Shown here: positions 23,901 through 34,337 of the stretch, one piece after another
Layout of the letters: every line of letters begins with the position of its first letter
Numbering within the stretch: position 1 is the stretch's first letter
Assembly (NCBI GenBank): GCA_025093555.1
Contig: JAIWNF010000006.1
Location: 868,001 to 932,000 of the forward strand
From: Circinella umbellata
Taxonomy: Eukaryota; Mucoromycota; Mucoromycetes; Mucorales; Lichtheimiaceae
DNA: 64,000 bases
Direction: 5' to 3'
Translations under genes and position numbers: made by a program
The notes under the pieces: generated by a model
The model's database searches: none
The model's input: the letters and a program-made list of their open reading frames with translations, nothing else
Told to the model about the DNA's origin: nothing

Positions 23901-25797
23901 TTCTTCATCAGGCATACGTGTACGTACTTGACCTCCATTACGTAACAATTTAGCTTCTTCTTTTTCCTTTTTTTCACGTAATACTTTTTCAACATCGGCA
24001 AGACGAACAGCCACAACATCTCCTTCAAGAGCACGATTACGATCACGTGAACCACATACATACACATCCGCATCCAAATCTTCACACCAGACATAAGCAT
24101 CACTTCGATTACGTTTGTTGACTCGTAAAACACCACGAATCAATTGTCGAGAACGGAATAAAGGTGGTAATGCAGAAAAAGGTAAATGGGCGATAAACAA
24201 AGGACGTCGTTGATGAGGATTAGCATCATCTTTAGCAAAACTAACACGTGTAGGAGTAAATGGTACTAAATTGAATGATGGATGAATACCAGGTAAAGAA
24301 ACATTGGATGATGTGCCTAAATAATAAATATGGATAGATCAGTTAAAACCATTTTGTATTTTGTTTCCACCATCAATCCGTTTATTCCCATAAGTAAAAA
24401 ACTTACTTAAACGCCAATCATAATCCAAATTTCTCGAAGATCGACGACTATGTGAAATCTTCTTATTACTTTCTTCCAACGTCAGTGGTTTATTGAATGT
24501 AAGACGACGACCCGCTTTTCCAGATAACATTTCCGCATTTTCAGATAATGTAGGTAATTGTTGTAATGACATTCGTTTCCCCATTCCATTATTACACAAA
24601 CTAGGAAGAGATGACATATCAAAACTATTACCAGAAGATTCTGAATAACGACGACGACCTGCTGTTCGCATCGTTGGCATTCCTCCATTTTCATCATTAT
24701 TCAATCCACCATATTGTCTTGAAGTAGAATGACGTCGTGGCATACTCATCAACATTTGTTTAATGGAAGGTTCATGACAATCCTCTTCTTCATCCTCATT
24801 TTCATCCAATGGATGGTTCATTTCTGTCTTATCCAAATTTCTACCTTCAATTTTTGCAAATGTTCCCATTAATTTAGCTTCTGCTTGCGCTAAAGCAAGA
24901 TCACGTAAAGCAACTGAAGCTTCCAAAGTACTTGTCATACTACTTGCACGTCGACTTCTTCTACGATTCATTTGTTGTTGTTGTTGTTGTTGCTGTTGTT
25001 GATTTTTATTATTATCATTGATATTACGAAGTTCTTGAACTGTATTTTGAAGCATGTTTTGCATATTATCTGGACCAATCGATGGACGACGACTTCCAGG
25101 TCTTGATCCTGAAATATGCGTGGATGATTGTGTTGATGTTGGATTTGGACCATTTAAATTGACAGGAGGTAAACTTTTTAAAGTATTAATCATATCTTGA
25201 AGAGAGTCTACAGTCACCTTGCTATTATTATTACTATTCTTATTATAATAACTATTATGATTATCTTCATTATGTTCTTCTTCAGACAGGGGCTGTAATC
25301 CGAAACTTTTGCGGGAACTAGAGTTAGTAATTACAGCTGAACGAGAACGTTGATGTCCACGTGTCATAGGTCGATCCTTGTTAGTTGAAGGCGTGACAAG
25401 TGGAGCATAAGTATGAAATGAGCGGCGTTTATCAATAACTCCGGACGATGAAGAAGAGGAGGATGAAGAAGAAAATGGTGAGGACATAGTATTGGTACTA
25501 CCCCCATTACCATTACTTTTAATAGTTGATGATGATGTTGGTGGCGAAGACTAAAAAAAATTATCCATTTTGATTTAATGATAATTATATTTTTACACTC
25601 TTCCACTCTTTTCCTCCCAAAAACACACACTTCTCTTCTCTTCTTATAACTCTTCTTATAACTCCTCTTTCGTTTCTTTCGTTTCTTCCCCCCCCCTCAA
25701 GTATAATAATTTTTACCTTGCGTTCTGGTGGGTCAAAAAGCCCTCGAGTACTTTCGGGAGCAGTTTGATGTTCAAGTTGAATTGAGTCAGACTCCAT
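20988..25797 (-). CDS. SSD1: Ssd1-type RNA-binding protein (RNase II-like, probably inactive)
   Basis: Ten exons: 25717-25797, 24407-25550, 23788-24316, 23491-23710, 23141-23402, 22796-23012, 22643-22720, 22177-22564, 21800-22094 and 20988-21682. They encode 1302 residues with all phases closing. The N-terminal 400 residues are Ser/Asn/Gln-rich with a polyQ and many basic-Ser sites, as in yeast Ssd1, where Cbk1 kinase acts. Cold-shock domains follow (LRVNKRNRSDAYVW, GSRDRNRALEGDVVAVRL, SIKRWPITSLHPFG). The RNB domain contains LFTHFTAPSRRYADIIVHRQ, and the end ANPFA matches the family. The catalytic loop reads IDPMGSNALDDALS, so one of the four RNase II aspartates is Ala. Ssd1 binds mRNAs for cell-wall proteins. 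Confidence 0.93.
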
Positions 25798-26284
25798 CAG
25801 GTTTTTAATAAATATATATAAACGAGTTTTTAACTAAAATGGAACCGAGATGTCGGCAAACGAAAAAAAAATAATAATATATAAAAGAAAGAAAGTTTGA
25901 GTGTGAGTGTGTGTGTGTTTTTTTTTGATAAAGAAAGAAAGAAAAGTTTTATAAAGAAAAAAAAAGGAAAGAAAAGAAAGTAAAAAGAAGAAGAAGAAGA
26001 AGAAAGAAAGGAAAGAAAAATAATGTTTCGGAAAAGAGAGATATTATTTTACTGTTTAGTTTTTTTAGAGGATGTGTGTGTTTTTTTAGTGTAGCAATAT
26101 AAAATATAATAACCACTCTGCAAGTAATAACTATTAAACTCATTTCTAAACCATCTTTTTTTTTTCTGAGGTCCGACTTGTTTTTCTATGTTATTTCGTG
26201 TAACTTATCACTTTTTTTTTTTGGCTTCTTTGCAACACAAAAGAGTGCAAAGGAAACTTCTTTATATATTTTCTGTACCTGAAT

Positions 26285-26802
26285 ATGTTTACAAACGCAC
26301 ATTCAACCAAACGATTTCCTACAGCTTGTCGTTTTTTTTCTCAAGGCAATTGTCGTGCTGGAGAAGAATGTTTATTTGCTCATATTTTACCTATTAAGGG
26401 TATTCCAAATAATGCTTCTCACCAAGTTTTATTTGGTGACATTGACGACATTGACGCGATGTTAGATACTCACAATCACAATAATAATAATAATGAAGCT
26501 CATGAAATAGAAACACCAACAACTTCTAATATTAAAACTATCAGTACCCCAACAACAATAATAACACCATCACAACAACGAAATAGTACCAGTTCAAGTG
26601 ATTCACAATCTATACATAAAGTTATTAAAGACTTTGAACTTGGTCAACATGAAAAACCTTACACACCTTATTATCAAACACCTAGGTAATTTCTTTTTTT
26701 ATATATCACAAGTTCTATAAACAAGCACTATGATTTATATTTCGTACCTGTGAAATTTGTATTAATTCTATCTACTACAGGCACAATTCACAATCCAGAT
26801 AA
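26285..26802 (+). CDS. Single CCCH zinc-finger protein
   Basis: Exon 1 at 26285-26685 and a 22-base exon 2 at 26781-26802 encode 140 residues. Near the N-terminus CRFFSQGNCRAGEECLFAH is a C-x7-C-x5-C-x3-H finger, which usually binds RNA. The rest is His/Asn-rich and Ser/Thr-rich, ending in DFELGQHEKPYTPYYQ. The gene is divergent from SSD1 with about 490 bases between starts. No specific orthologue recognised. Confidence 0.75.
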
Positions 26803-27193
26803 ATAAAAGAGTAAGTTCTTTCATTTCTTAATGATGATTTACATAAACAGGGAATAAACTTTATTTTTATGATATGGATTTAGACTAAAATAACAAACAT
26901 GTGAAAAAAGAATTTACATGTACACACGCACGCCCATATATAACATACATATTCATCATAATCCATTCTACTTGAACACTTTTATATCATTCAAAATACA
27001 ACCCCCATCACTTTGTTTAAATTATGATACATCTTTTATTTTTATTTTATTTTTTGTACAGAATATCCCATCTTTTTTTTCTTTTTTGTTCTATAATATC
27101 CTTACTTTCTTTTATTAAGTTAATAATAGAAATAATAATAACAATAATAATAATAATAATTTTCTTTTATAACAAAACAATAATAAACACGAT
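26803..27193. other. Convergent intergenic
   Basis: AT-rich 3' regions of the CCCH gene and the uS3m gene with AAT repeats. No gene. Confidence 0.4.
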
Positions 27194-27979
27194 TTATAAC
27201 TTGGAAGCAGCAGCTTCAATAGCTTTTTGATTTGCCTTTTTAGCCAAAGCATTTACACCAAACAATGCAGAAGCAATCCATACTTTAACAGTAATACTAC
27301 CATTTTTGTTTGAGAAAGTATGTCTTCCAACATCCACCAAAGATTTATGACTTGTAAATTGAAAAGTACCCAATGATTTACGGAAAATAGCTGAACGTCC
27401 AGCACCTTTTCTTCGACCCAAACGACCTGATACTTCATACTTGACACCTTGAATAGCACTTGTTAATTGTCCGTTATTTACTTGAGGTAATAAACTATTC
27501 CATTGAACAGCAAAAGGCATATCGTGAGCTAACGGAGCTTTTACCATAGGAACACCACGCATAAAAGTTCGATGCAATTGTGGCCAAGCCTTGTTATTGA
27601 CATTGGCATTAGCAGTCAAATATTTGGCTAGAATTTCCGCATTCATATAAGGATAATGACAACGAATAAAACGCATATCGACATGTTTATTAGGGTACAA
27701 CGCAGTAACTAATTTTTCCAAAGGTTCCAACTTGAATTGAGATAAATCACCAAAGTTGGGATCAGCATAATAATACATTTGAATGGTGACACGTGAAGGT
27801 GAATGACGGAAATGAGGTGTCGAAGTCAATTGTTTTTGAAAATAATGACGAAGTGCTTCTTTGGCAGCACCATCTTTTTCCCATAAATAGTTATTACGTG
27901 TGTTTCTAGAGAAACAATATATGGAAGTATCCCAATCTTGTTTGCCTTTAAGACTCAAGGCTTTAATACTTTTTGACAT
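27194..27979 (-). CDS. Mitochondrial ribosomal protein uS3 (nuclear-encoded, rps3 type)
   Basis: Intronless ORF of 261 residues. KYEVSGRLGRRKGAGRS followed by a TFSNKNGSITVKVWIAS end matches the C-terminal half of the uS3 proteins encoded in many fungal mitochondrial genomes. The middle (RVTIQMYYYADP, RFIRCHYPYMNAEILAKYL) fits their N-terminal domain. It would sit at the mRNA entry of the mitochondrial small subunit. The N-terminus is basic (MSKSIKALSLKGKQ) but is not a classic long presequence. Codon use and setting show it is nuclear. Assigned by motif; the divergence leaves some doubt. Confidence 0.75.
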   Translation of the reverse strand: MSKSIKALSLKGKQDWDTSIYCFSRNTRNNYLWEKDGAAKEALRHYFQKQLTSTPHFRHSPSRVTIQMYYYADPNFGDLSQFKLEPLEKLVTALYPNKHVDMRFIRCHYPYMNAEILAKYLTANANVNNKAWPQLHRTFMRGVPMVKAPLAHDMPFAVQWNSLLPQVNNGQLTSAIQGVKYEVSGRLGRRKGAGRSAIFRKSLGTFQFTSHKSLVDVGRHTFSNKNGSITVKVWIASALFGVNALAKKANQKAIEAAASKL

Positions 27980-28642
27980 TATTTATAAAAAAAAAAAGGA
28001 GAGAGAGAGAGCGTGTATAATAAAATGGGAAACACTACTTTAACCAAGTTTCGCAACCCCCAAATTTGTTGTGTTCCAAGTTTCCGTGATAATATTATTC
28101 TTTCTGTGTTTATAAAAAAATTGTGACAGCGAATTCTTTTGATAATTTAAGAGGCAGGGTTCCCCGATTTTTACTCTGACAACTTTTAGGTACAAAAGCA
28201 TATCTTTTGGATGCATAAAAATAATTATTGTTGATCTTGAATTTATTATTATTCTTGTTGTTCACAACAAAACAGTTCTTCAGTGTGAACACAAGCTATA
28301 GTTTCACCTAGCCGGGAAAAACACTATCACAGTCAGATAATAATGTTGAATAATGATCACAGAAAAGAGGTATAACTGGCAATACACACAGACTAATGAT
28401 TATACTGGATAACAAAATTAAAAAGAATTGTATATAAGTAACAATGCAAGCATATATTAAATTTTGAGCTCGTATATTTTTAATAAATGGTAGTTTAACG
28501 TTATGTAAAAAGAATAATGGTTGAAGAAATGATAATTAAAAAAGAGAAATCTTTATAACGTGTATGTAAGGGGTAATAATTCAGAAGAAGAGTAACAAAT
28601 AGCGGCGAAAAAAAGATTAATGTATAAAGTGATAAAGTCATT
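27980..28642. other. Intergenic, about 0.66 kb
   Basis: Promoter of the uS3m gene and AT-rich spacer. The ORF at 28110-28292 (-) has no motif. Confidence 0.4.
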
Positions 28643-30190
28643 TTAGAAAACAGAATGGAATTCGAGAAATAGATGAAGACTATTGGTAAATTTATTTTCA
28701 TCCATGGTAAGCAAAAAGTCGGCAAACTCCTGATCAGTAAATATTGTTGGTAGTATACCAATATTGACCAAGAGCTTTTTTATCATGTTTTTACTGCGAT
28801 TACACCAGATCCCCCAACACGTGAAAGGTATGGTGCAATACTCAGGCTTGCAGTTTCTTCTCTGGTGCCCAAGGGAGTGTGCACTTGGTATAAGGCAGAA
28901 AAAGCATGCAATCCCTGGTCTAAATGAATGTTATCAAGTGAGATGATTAGTATAAGTAGGGCGCCTTCTATATACGTTTTTGGCATTATTTTAGTAATAC
29001 ATGCTTGTATTTAATTTGACAATCATGCTGACCATGATATATGAAAAAGCAATGGAAACATCTCTGATGAAGAGTTCGACAATATTTAATATTACCGGAA
29101 TTGCACTGCTGGTTTTCATATATAATGCATATGGGGCAGCTTTTGAATTGTGCTGAACTTTTCAAGTGCTTCACCAAAAAGATAGTAATATTTCGAAGCT
29201 GTTGGTGTACTTGTTGGGTATCTATTTGTCCTTCAACTATCGAGATACTAGTTCGGGGTATTGCTGATTGTTGTAATAATATGTTAATGTTGGGTGTCAA
29301 CATACATAAATCGGTGTTATCATATCATAAAATGTTTTACAGCCTGAACTGGCCCACTGTGATCTTTTGACTCTGAACAATAGTCGCATTTGGAATAATC
29401 TTTTACTGCTATGCAAGGGGCACAAGGACTCCATCAAGATATGTTTGAAGCTTGTAACGGCGATATATACGAGCCTAGACTGAAAAATGTTAGTATGTTG
29501 ATACATAATAAAAAAATAAGCAATATATAAAAACTATATATTTACAACACAAAAATCAAACATCATTGTCGCATCGTTAATTAGTTCTTCTTTGGATTTT
29601 GAGCTTTCATGCGCTCTAATGATTGCTTTTCTTCTTCTTTGTGGAAGTAAAGCGTGCATTTGCTTTTACTTCCGTCTCTACCAGCACGACTAGTTTATTG
29701 CGCATAGTCTAAAAAACTATATGGAAGTTGGTAATGAATGATTAAACTTACATTTGGACATTTAATACCAATACCAAAGGCGGATGTTGTGAACCCAACG
29801 TCATATTTGGACGAATTGTTTAACCAGTTTGAAAATTTAGTCCTTTTTTCTTCCGGATCTTGTTGCGCATGATATAGATGCAGTGACAAACCGTCGACTA
29901 ATCCTAGTTCTTGGTGGAGAGCAGTTGCTTGATGTTGTATTTCAAATTTGCGCGTGTAGTACATTGTGTACGTATCACGGCAAAATTTGAGCTAAGCATA
30001 TCTTCCATAGATGTTGGCATTGTTGCTGCCAGCAACAAGAGGTACAACAACAATAGTGAGGGAATCGGGCTCAAGTATAGCAGCAAGGTAAAAAGCAATA
30101 TTTTTCCGGATCCAGTTGGCGTGACAACCAAAAAGTCATTTGAGCCATCTAGGATGGGTTTAAAACGATATGTTGCTTGTAGAAAATGTC
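28643..30190 (-). pseudogene. RecQ-type DNA helicase remnant with Cys/His-rich tail
   Basis: Fragments lie in order on the minus strand. Walker A is VVTPTGSGK (about 30105-30130). Helicase C-terminal motifs are YHAQQDPEEKR, VGFTTSAFGIGIKCPNV and IHYQLPYSFLDYAQ, then a stop exactly where QES-GRAGRDG is expected, then SRAGRDGSKSKCTLYF (29580-29700). RecQ zinc-binding marks are YKLQTYLDGV and CDYC (about 29350-29470). A Cys/His-rich tail follows (CPICIIY, CFFCLIP, CNRSKNMI), ending at 28643. Motifs II-III are lost and several frameshifts and stops occur, so it is dead. It resembles an accessory or multicopy RecQ-like gene rather than the cellular Sgs1. Confidence 0.78.
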
Positions 30191-30979
30191 ATAAAATCTA
30201 CGCTCTTGATTCCCTACTTGCAAACCAGCAAACGACAATTCTAGTATGCCTGGTTAGAGATCTTGTAGGAACATATGAGTTGGTCCTACGTAGCAAGTAA
30301 TTTTTCTGAAACTTATTATGATAGGAACCTTTTTTTTTTGTAAGAGAAGGAAAAGAAAATAATAATTTTTTTGATCAAATGATCTTGTAGATTGGTGAAC
30401 ATTATCAAAAAAAAAATTATACCTTCAATGAAAAGAGAATAATTACAATCTGTGTCAAAAAAAACTGAAATATTTTTGTTTTGTATAAAACTAAAGTGTA
30501 ACCAAAAGTTGCGTGCGATCCCCAAGAATACTTTTTTTAGTAACTTATGATACTTGATAATATGATATAAGGTCTTCAAAATAATAGAGTTATATATATG
30601 TATATAGCTTATTATTCTAATTTACCAGCAAGCCAGTTAAATGTATATCTTTACTTACATCCTAAATTTATCTGAAGAAGTAGTGCTTTTGTTTATCAAG
30701 TAAATTCACATTTTTGTTTTATACCGTATAATACGTAATTAAGAATTGAATAAATAAAATAGTGTGTATTATACGAGTAGCGTGGTAAATATCACACAAG
30801 GTAAATAAAACAAAAAGATATATGTCTTCATCAGTTCAAATGTTGTTTATTACGTATTATTCTGTTCGAGATACTCATCCACTATATTATACTACCAAAG
30901 TGATTGGTTTCTTACCGTCTCTGACCCTCACTGGGAGACGCTGTCCATCCTTTTCGGTTTTCTTATTTTGTTTCTCAAT
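30191..30979. other. Intergenic, about 0.8 kb
   Basis: AT-rich sequence between the RecQ remnant and TLP unit A. No gene recognised. Confidence 0.45.
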
Positions 30980-31288
30980 GTTCTGTGTCAGATACCTAGA
31001 TCGTCGGGATCGCCATTTCGTTTTAGATTAATTCGAATCTCAAATACAAGGGTTTGTTTTATAGGTTTTATTCAATAGGAATTATGAGTATCTTAAACAA
31101 AGTATACTTATACATAACAAATTGATTTTCTAAACATTGGAAACACTAGCACCATTTTTTATTCTTGGCAATCATCATTGTTTGATTTTTATGATACTTT
31201 ACAAACCATAAACCAGAAGAGCATACCGTTTTCAGGACGACTCAATATGATCCAGTTTCATTATTATTTCAGGTACAGAAAAAATGGA

Positions 31289-31297
31289 TATAAAAAG
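31289..31297 (+). promoter_or_regulatory. TATA box of TLP copy 2
   Basis: TATAAAAAG 80 bases before the ATG, inside a segment that is almost unchanged between the TLP copies. Confidence 0.6.
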
Positions 31298-31368
31298 ACC
31301 ATCCAGGGACATATTTCGACTTTTTTTTTTAATTATCTTTATACAAATACATTATATCCAAGAAAAAT

Positions 31369-32175
31369 ATGTTGAACATTATCAAGATTTCTGCTATCCT
31401 TGCTTTCGCTGGCGTTAGCTTGGCTGCTCCTGCTAGTTCCACATCACCTGACTCTGCTTCACCTTCATCTTCTGGAGCAGGTGGTGGTTCTTCTACTTCA
31501 TCCTCTTCAAGTCCATCTGCATCTTCTTCCTCAGGCGGTGGTAATTCTACTTCATCGGGTGGTGGTGGTGGCGGTGGTGGTGACGTTAAAGTTACTGTCA
31601 AAAATAGCTGTAGCAATAATCTTAAAGTCTACAAGTTAACCAATGGTGGTGGCGATCAAGAAGATCAAGATGTTTCTGCTGGTTCGTCGCATGATTTCCA
31701 AGTCAGCTCCGACTGGTCTGGTCGATTCTGGGGCTGTAAAGATGGTGGTGATTGTGGTTCATATGGCTCTGCGGTTTCACTTGCCGAATTCTTATTCAAG
31801 GGTTATGAAGGAAGTGATTTCTATGATATTTCGTTTGTCGATGGTTTCAACTTACCCATGAGTATCGAACCTGAAGGCCAATCTGGTGGTGGTGGTGATG
31901 GTTATAACTGTGGATCACCTACATGTTCAAGCTTGCCAACATGTCCTGATGAATTAAAGGGTGACAATGGTGCATGTAAAAGTGCTTGTGCTGCCTTTGG
32001 TACTGAAGAATATTGTTGTACTGGTGAATATAACTCTCCTGACAAGTGTAAGGCTAGCGAATATGCTGATCAATTCAAGTCTGGTTGTTCCGATGCTTAT
32101 AGTTATGCTTATGATGATGCCAAGAGTACATTTGGATGTAAAGCTGACAAGTACACTGTCACTTTCTGCCCCTAA
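31369..32175 (+). CDS. Secreted thaumatin-like protein, copy 2
   Basis: Intronless, 268 residues, same plan as copy 1: a 19-20 residue signal peptide, a Ser/Gly linker with an eight-Gly run, and a thaumatin domain with about 14 Cys ending TVTFCP. The predicted protein is identical to copy 3. At DNA level the coding sequence and both flanks differ from copy 3 by only a few bases, so the two are a very recent direct duplication. The gene is convergent with the ubiquitin-like gene, whose stop lies about 450 bases downstream. AAATAAA shortly after the stop (about 32237) may serve polyadenylation. Confidence 0.94.
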   Translation: MLNIIKISAILAFAGVSLAAPASSTSPDSASPSSSGAGGGSSTSSSSSPSASSSSGGGNSTSSGGGGGGGGDVKVTVKNSCSNNLKVYKLTNGGGDQEDQDVSAGSSHDFQVSSDWSGRFWGCKDGGDCGSYGSAVSLAEFLFKGYEGSDFYDISFVDGFNLPMSIEPEGQSGGGGDGYNCGSPTCSSLPTCPDELKGDNGACKSACAAFGTEEYCCTGEYNSPDKCKASEYADQFKSGCSDAYSYAYDDAKSTFGCKADKYTVTFCP

Positions 32176-32540
32176 AAAATATCAATTCTATATATACCAT
32201 CCATTTCCCTCTTCTTTCTTAAAAAAAACATTCCATTAAATAAAAAAAACAGCTGGACTGTTGTAACTTTTTTCTTAAAAATATAAACAAAAATTTGAAA
32301 TTCAATAATGTTCGTCTCTTATTACATATTCATTGATAGGTTATTGTAGTAAATAATATGAAATATGTATATGAAAGCTTTTTTTTCTGGATTGGTTTAT
32401 ATAAAATTTCTTTGTTTATTGATAACACTAGTTTATCGTATACTTCACTACTAATCAGGATGCATAATGAATTCGTTGATTTCATGTTGATGCTGAAATA
32501 ATATAGACTAGAAGATTATACGTAAAACAGGTAAAAAAAA

Positions 32541-32571
<31 letters not shown>

Positions 32572-32630
32572 GAATCCGTATGTATGTGTGAACATAAATA
32601 ATGGAGCAAAAAAACCATTTCGTTGGGTCA

Positions 32631-34197
32631 TCAAATCTTCAAGACTCGATTCCCAATTGTTTCCGTGAGGTCTTGACTACATGGATCACAGCATTGATAT
32701 TTTTCTCCATGGTGAGGTATCCTCTTCCAATTGGATTTGATTTTTGCACCATTTTCTTTGGTGCCACTAATTCTATATTGGTCGTTTTTTAACCGGATAG
32801 TAACTGGCTTGGCACTGGTACTTTGGCAATTGAAAAATTCAGTAAACGAGTCATCTAGTCCATACATTCCTGTACCCTTGGCATAAATAACTCTATAATG
32901 TGGTGTACATTTACATTTAATCTCAGTGTTAGCTTTTAACTTCATCTGTCGGCCTCGGCGAGTATTCTTCAAAGATCCAAGTTTGCAACATGCTCTGAAA
33001 ACTGATACATTGGAGAACGTCCGAGTCGGCTTATTTCCACCGTCTAATCGAACAGATAAATGTAATGTAGATTCTTTTTGGATCCCATACTCATATAAGA
33101 GTCGTTCATCGACAAGTTGTTTTCCAGCAAAAATTAAACGCTGTTGAGCAGGTGGAATCCCTTCTCTATCTTGAATGCTTTGCTTCAAATCGTAAACATA
33201 TTTTGTATTTATGTCGACCATTACTGTGATGGTTTTACCAGTAAGTGTCTTGATAAAGAGATAGACTGGGTCTGAAGCCAGAGGTGTCGATCCCCATGTT
33301 GTATAAACGCCAGAATATGAAGGCTGTAGGATGGAAAATTGAATTTCGCCGTTTTCAACATCATTGTATTCGGAAAGGTATCGGCTGTTTTTCATTATGG
33401 TACCTTTGAAAACTAATACTTGGTCAGAAATAGACAAAGGACCGTTCATGGAAGAATGTATATGGGCCTTGCGGGAAATTTTTGCTTTCAGCTCTTCCAC
33501 TGTAGCTGTTCTTTTTATATAAACATGGGCACGGCCTCCATGTGGTGTAATCAACGTGAGCATCATTATTGACGTTGATGAAGAATGTTGATTAGTCATA
33601 CCTACATTTGATGTTGCCAAAGGTATTGATGACAAGGATAACGACAATGACTCTGTTTCGTCTTCTTGTCGTTCTTGCCGTTGCTTTGATTTTTGTTTTT
33701 GTGGATTTTTGAGCAAACTATTTGCTGCTCGAGAACGGGTTTCCGTTCTACTCCTTGATGTTTTGATGGTTTTTTTGTCGTCACCATGAATATCTTTAGT
33801 ATCGACTTGTTTTTGTATTTGTGGCTTAATATATGGTAATGGTGGTGGGGATAAAGGTGATTCATTATCTTCATTTTCTGTAGTTATTTTTAAATTGTAT
33901 GATTGATATTGGTTAGAAGAGTATTTTGAAAAGTATTCAGATATGTAAATGGTTGAACACCCTTGATAAGTAACATTTTTTTCCAAATAAAGTATAATGA
34001 AATTTTTTGAGCAATTGTTGGTTGATATTTACTGTCAACATAAACTTACTTTTATCTTTATGATCGCTTGGGGTTGAACCTTCCACTGGATTAGGCTCTC
34101 GATTTTTGATTGATTGTACGGGTTCGTCGCTGATGGAAGGGGCTTGAAGACGAAGTCTTTGAAGTTTAGCAGTAATAACATTCGTTTTAGAAGCCAT
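32631..34197 (-). CDS. Divergent ubiquitin-like protein with two UBL domains and a Cys-containing tail
   Basis: Exon 1 is 34050-34197 and exon 2 is 33961-32631, 492 residues. An alternative start at 33986 gives 451 residues without the first exon. After a polar, Ser/Lys-rich N-terminus come a weak UBL domain ([16 protein letters not shown] to EIQFSILQP) and a clear ubiquitin-type domain: [34 protein letters not shown] and [16 protein letters not shown]. Ubiquitin K6, K11, K48 and K63 equivalents are present, but the end is LDGG instead of LRGG and is not terminal. A C-terminal domain of about 120 residues follows with Cys at FRACC, KCKC and YQCCDPC. Whether GG is cleaved is unknown. I do not recognise a named family. 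Confidence 0.75.
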
Positions 34198-34246
34198 GGT
34201 ATTGTTGTTGTTGGGGTATTTTATTTTTATGGGAACGAAAAGATTT

Positions 34247-34250
<4 letters not shown>

Positions 34251-34334
<84 letters not shown>
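34251..34334. repeat. (GA)n microsatellite, about 84 bases
   Basis: Perfect GA repeat of about 42 units just upstream of the ubiquitin-like gene start at 34197, where the promoter should be. Confidence 0.95.

Positions 34335-34337
<3 letters not shown>

Larger units (their letters stand above)
30980..34197. repeat. Segmental repeat unit A: TLP copy 2 + intact ubiquitin-like gene
   Basis: The unit recurs directly at about 36190-39378, 5188 bases downstream as measured from the TLP starts. The first 1.5 kb (upstream 310 bases, TLP, and 400 bases 3') is nearly identical between the copies. The convergent ubiquitin-like gene part is much more diverged. Confidence 0.8.

Noticed and set aside
24482..25153. 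Alternative-frame ORFs inside SSD1 exon 2
   Set aside because: Shadows of Ser/Asn/Gln-rich coding sequence; the spliced SSD1 frame accounts for the region.
32542..32571. Poly-A run downstream of TLP copy 2, considered as a retroposition tail
   Set aside because: Copy 3 has only a short interrupted A-run at the same place and homology continues past it, so it is slippage, not the end of a retrocopy.
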